In this document: in pieces, positions 62,005 to 64,000 of the stretch
How the letters are laid out: every line of letters starts with the position of its first letter
How positions within the stretch are numbered: position 1 is the first letter of the stretch
Source of the DNA: Bacteroidales bacterium
Lineage (GTDB): Bacteria > Bacteroidota > Bacteroidia > Bacteroidales > UBA932
Reading direction: 5' to 3'
Assembly: GCA_017554335.1 (NCBI GenBank)
Contig: JAFZIO010000032.1
Location: forward strand, 1-64,000
DNA: 64,000 bases
Position numbers and translations under genes: made by a program
Notes under the pieces: generated by a model
Told to the model about the DNA's origin: nothing
Database searches by the model: none
The model's input: the letters and a program-made list of their open reading frames with translations, nothing else

Positions 62005-62553
62005 TCAGATCTTGAGAGAAGGCATATCCTTCTTGGTGGTATCTTCCTGGAGATACTGCTTCTCCGTGAAATGGAAGAGGGACGCCACTATGCTGTCCGG
62101 AATCTGACGGGTAAGGCGGTTGTAGCGGGTCACGGTATCGTTGTAAGTCATACGTGCCATACGGACCTGGTTCTCATAGGTATTGACGGAATCCATGGTC
62201 TTCTGGTACATAGAATCAGCCTTGAGTTCGGGATAACGTTCGACCACAACGTTGAGCTGCTTCATTGCAGCGTTGAATGCATCGTCCTGGGCCTGGGCCT
62301 CTGCCGCGGTGCTGTTGGAACTGATATTTGAGCGGGCGGAGATGACGTCTTTCAGAGTGTTGTACTCATGCTCGTTGTAAGATTTGAGCAACTCCACGAG
62401 ACCTGTGAGAGCATCCCAGCGGCTGGACTGCTGTACGCCGATCTGGCTCATTGCATTCTTGGTAAGCTCCTCGGCATTTACGAGTTTGCGCTGGGAAGAA
62501 ATAATCCAGAAAACGAGGAGGATTACAACAAAGATAATAATGGCAGTAATCAT
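62005..62553 (-). CDS. lemA: LemA-family protein
   Basis: 182 residues, near the usual 185. One N-terminal transmembrane helix (IIIFVVILLVFWIISSQRKLV) precedes an antiparallel helical bundle with family motifs NAMSQIGVQQSSRWDALTGL, YPELKADSMYQKTMDSVN and MARMTYNDTVTRYN. Bacterial role unresolved. The first gene of the operon with DUF2207, S9 peptidase and tcdA. A -7-like TATCTTGC lies about 20 nt upstream, one T short of the consensus. Confidence 0.9.
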   Translation of the reverse strand: MITAIIIFVVILLVFWIISSQRKLVNAEELTKNAMSQIGVQQSSRWDALTGLVELLKSYNEHEYNTLKDVISARSNISSNSTAAEAQAQDDAFNAAMKQLNVVVERYPELKADSMYQKTMDSVNTYENQVRMARMTYNDTVTRYNRLTRQIPDSIVASLFHFTEKQYLQEDTTKKDMPSLKI

Positions 62554-62587
62554 TTCACTAAATATTTTTTTGCAAGATAATAATTTT

Positions 62588-64000
62588 TCAGGATATATTG
62601 CTGTAGTCCCTGATATCGTATTTGCCTTTTCTCAGTTCCCGCAGCAAAACAAGGTTTTGAGGCCTGTCCAGGCCGGGGTCTGCATCCAGTACTTTCTGGG
62701 CGCAGGAACGGGCTTCGTCCAGCATGGCACCGTCCCTGAGCAGGGATGCTATGTGGAGCTCGATGGGCATACCGCTCTGCTGGGTTCCCTCCAGGTCGCC
62801 GGGGCCGCGCATCTTCATGTCCTTTTCCGCTATCTCGAAGCCGTCTTCCGTTGCGCACATAAGTTCCAGGCGCTCCTGGGCGTCTTTTCCGGTCTTGGGA
62901 TCCTTGACCAGGATACAATAGGATTTCTCGGCCCCGCGGCCCACCCTGCCCCTGAGCTGATGCAGCTGGCTGAGGCCGAAACGCTGGGCGCTGCGAATCA
63001 CCATCACGCTGGCGTTGGGCACGTCTACGCCCACCTCGATAACTGTAGTGGAAACCAGGATATGGGCCCGTCCCTCAACGAAAGCCTTCATATTGAAAAG
63101 CTTCTGTTCGTTGTTCTGCTGCCCGTGGACTATAGCCACTTTGTACCCCTCTTCGAGCGGGAAGGCCTTCACTATCTCTTCGTATCCCTGCTCCACATTG
63201 CTGATATCTTCCATCTTTTCGTTGATGAAGATCATGGGATATACCACGAACACCTGGCGTCCCTTCGCTATTTCTTCACGCATGAAGCGGTACATGGCAG
63301 GCAGGCGGTTCTGCCCTATCAGCATGGTCTGTACGGGTTTGCGGCCGGGAGGCATTTCGTCGATTACGGACAGGTCCAGATCTCCGTAGAAGGTCATGGC
63401 AAGGGTGCGGGGAATAGGAGTCGCGGTCATCACGAGAACGTGCGGAGGAATACCGTCAGGGCCCTTGCTCCAGAGGGCGGCACGCTGGCTTACGCCGAAG
63501 CGGTGCTGCTCGTCTATGACGGCGAGCCCGAGGGCGCGGTACTTCACGGGCTCCTCTATGAGGGCGTGTGTTCCCACGATCAGCTGAATGCTGCCGTCGG
63601 CCAGCCCCTCCAGTATCGGCTTGCGCTCCTTCTTCGTAGTGCTGCCGGTCAGCAGGGCGCAGGTGACGCCGGTGGGCGCCAGGTACTTCTGTATATTCGC
63701 ATAGTGCTGCTGCGCAAGCACTTCCGTAGGAGCCATGATGCAGGCCTGATAGCCGTTTCCTATGGCGATGAGGCAGCTCAGCACCGCTACCATCGTCTTG
63801 CCTGAGCCCACGTCTCCCTGCAGCAGACGGTTCATCTGGGAGCCGCCGGAGAGGTCGGCCCGTATCTCCTTTATCACCCTCTGCTGCGCCCCCGTGAGAG
63901 CGTACGGGAGGGCGTTGTAGCAGGCGTGGAAGGCCGGCCCAACGTGAGGCATCACCAGCCCGTTAGCCGCCCTGCTGCGCACGTACTTCTGCTTCAACAG
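62588..64000 (-). CDS. recG: ATP-dependent DNA helicase RecG (5' end beyond window)
   Basis: 470 residues visible, corresponding to the last two-thirds; the N-terminal wedge domain lies outside. Helicase motif I is LLQGDVGSGKTMVAV, motif II is DEQHRFG (the DEQH form of RecG), motif III is VLVMTATPIPRTLAMT, then VSTTVIEVGVDVPNAS and QLRGRVGRG. RecG remodels stalled forks and Holliday junctions. The last residues fit the family end. The lemA gene begins 34 bp downstream in the same direction. Confidence 0.95.
   Translation of the reverse strand: MLKQKYVRSRAANGLVMPHVGPAFHACYNALPYALTGAQQRVIKEIRADLSGGSQMNRLLQGDVGSGKTMVAVLSCLIAIGNGYQACIMAPTEVLAQQHYANIQKYLAPTGVTCALLTGSTTKKERKPILEGLADGSIQLIVGTHALIEEPVKYRALGLAVIDEQHRFGVSQRAALWSKGPDGIPPHVLVMTATPIPRTLAMTFYGDLDLSVIDEMPPGRKPVQTMLIGQNRLPAMYRFMREEIAKGRQVFVVYPMIFINEKMEDISNVEQGYEEIVKAFPLEEGYKVAIVHGQQNNEQKLFNMKAFVEGRAHILVSTTVIEVGVDVPNASVMVIRSAQRFGLSQLHQLRGRVGRGAEKSYCILVKDPKTGKDAQERLELMCATEDGFEIAEKDMKMRGPGDLEGTQQSGMPIELHIASLLRDGAMLDEARSCAQKVLDADPGLDRPQNLVLLRELRKGKYDIRDYSNIS

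Noticed and set aside
1..64000. CRISPR arrays, tRNA/rRNA genes, prophage or restriction systems
   Set aside because: Reading both strands gave no regularly spaced repeats, no cloverleaf with a CCA-type end, and no gene of these types.

Overview
This window comes from a member of the Bacteroidota, most likely Bacteroidales. The evidence is the repeated promoter word TAnnTTTGC, the near absence of Shine-Dalgarno sequences, families largely confined to that phylum (DUF4988/FISUMP lipoprotein, DUF4293, M64 peptidase, UpxY-like NusG, YitT pairs, TPR and SPOR proteins), and a six-domain ribosomal protein S1. Genus cannot be fixed from sequence alone. The content is mostly chromosomal core. I see no tRNA, rRNA, prophage, transposase, CRISPR array or recognisable defence locus.

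Layout. 1-3.8 kb: 5' part of a TetR regulator, a SUMF1-fold lipoprotein bracketed by imperfect inverted repeats, a probable small RNA, an SDR and a TerB-DnaJ protein. 3.8-9.2 kb: aldo/keto reductase, glutamine-amidotransferase lipoprotein and a secreted GH38 mannosidase. 9.2-12.8 kb: a glnA / NusG-like / DUF486 operon, divergent from a secreted M64 peptidase. 12.9-19 kb: a compact minus-strand operon rlmN-patatin-recX-rnhA-pdxA-PAP2, divergent from recA. 20-28.4 kb: ferredoxin, DUF1573, M16 peptidase, then an rpsA-rnz-glucosaminidase-mltG operon. 28.4-32.5 kb: pnuC-recR-mntP, then corA-galM. 32.5-37.5 kb: fba, gmk-nadD, dnaK, RluA-type pseudouridine synthase. 37.5-45 kb: AraC membrane regulator and an operon of SPOR lipoprotein, M28-like/TonB_C protein, leuS and two YitT proteins. 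45-55 kb: gyrA-TPR, solitary Clp_N protein, DUF4988/FISUMP lipoprotein, fabF, and LytTR-DUF4293-nucleoside phosphorylase. 55-64 kb: GNAT-like-prfA, lemA-DUF2207-S9 peptidase-tcdA, and the 3' two-thirds of recG.

What stands out is non-coding. (1) Four loci carry a structured intergenic element (family A) with a shared two-hairpin core. The arms are locus-specific and the inner stems differ in base sequence but still pair; three copies lie between convergent genes and the fourth is flanked by a 22-bp direct repeat of the fabF 3' end. (2) A second element (family B) is 104 bp, palindromic, present twice in opposite orientation and identical at all but one base. (3) About ten genes have the -7 promoter element 3-6 nt before the start codon, predicting leaderless mRNAs. 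(4) A SUMF1-fold gene is enclosed by 21-bp inverted repeats. (5) A promoter followed by two hairpins predicts an unannotated small RNA. Among proteins, the most unusual are an M28-fold protein that has lost most metal ligands and is fused to a TonB C-terminal domain, and a specialised NusG paralogue placed directly behind glutamine synthetase.
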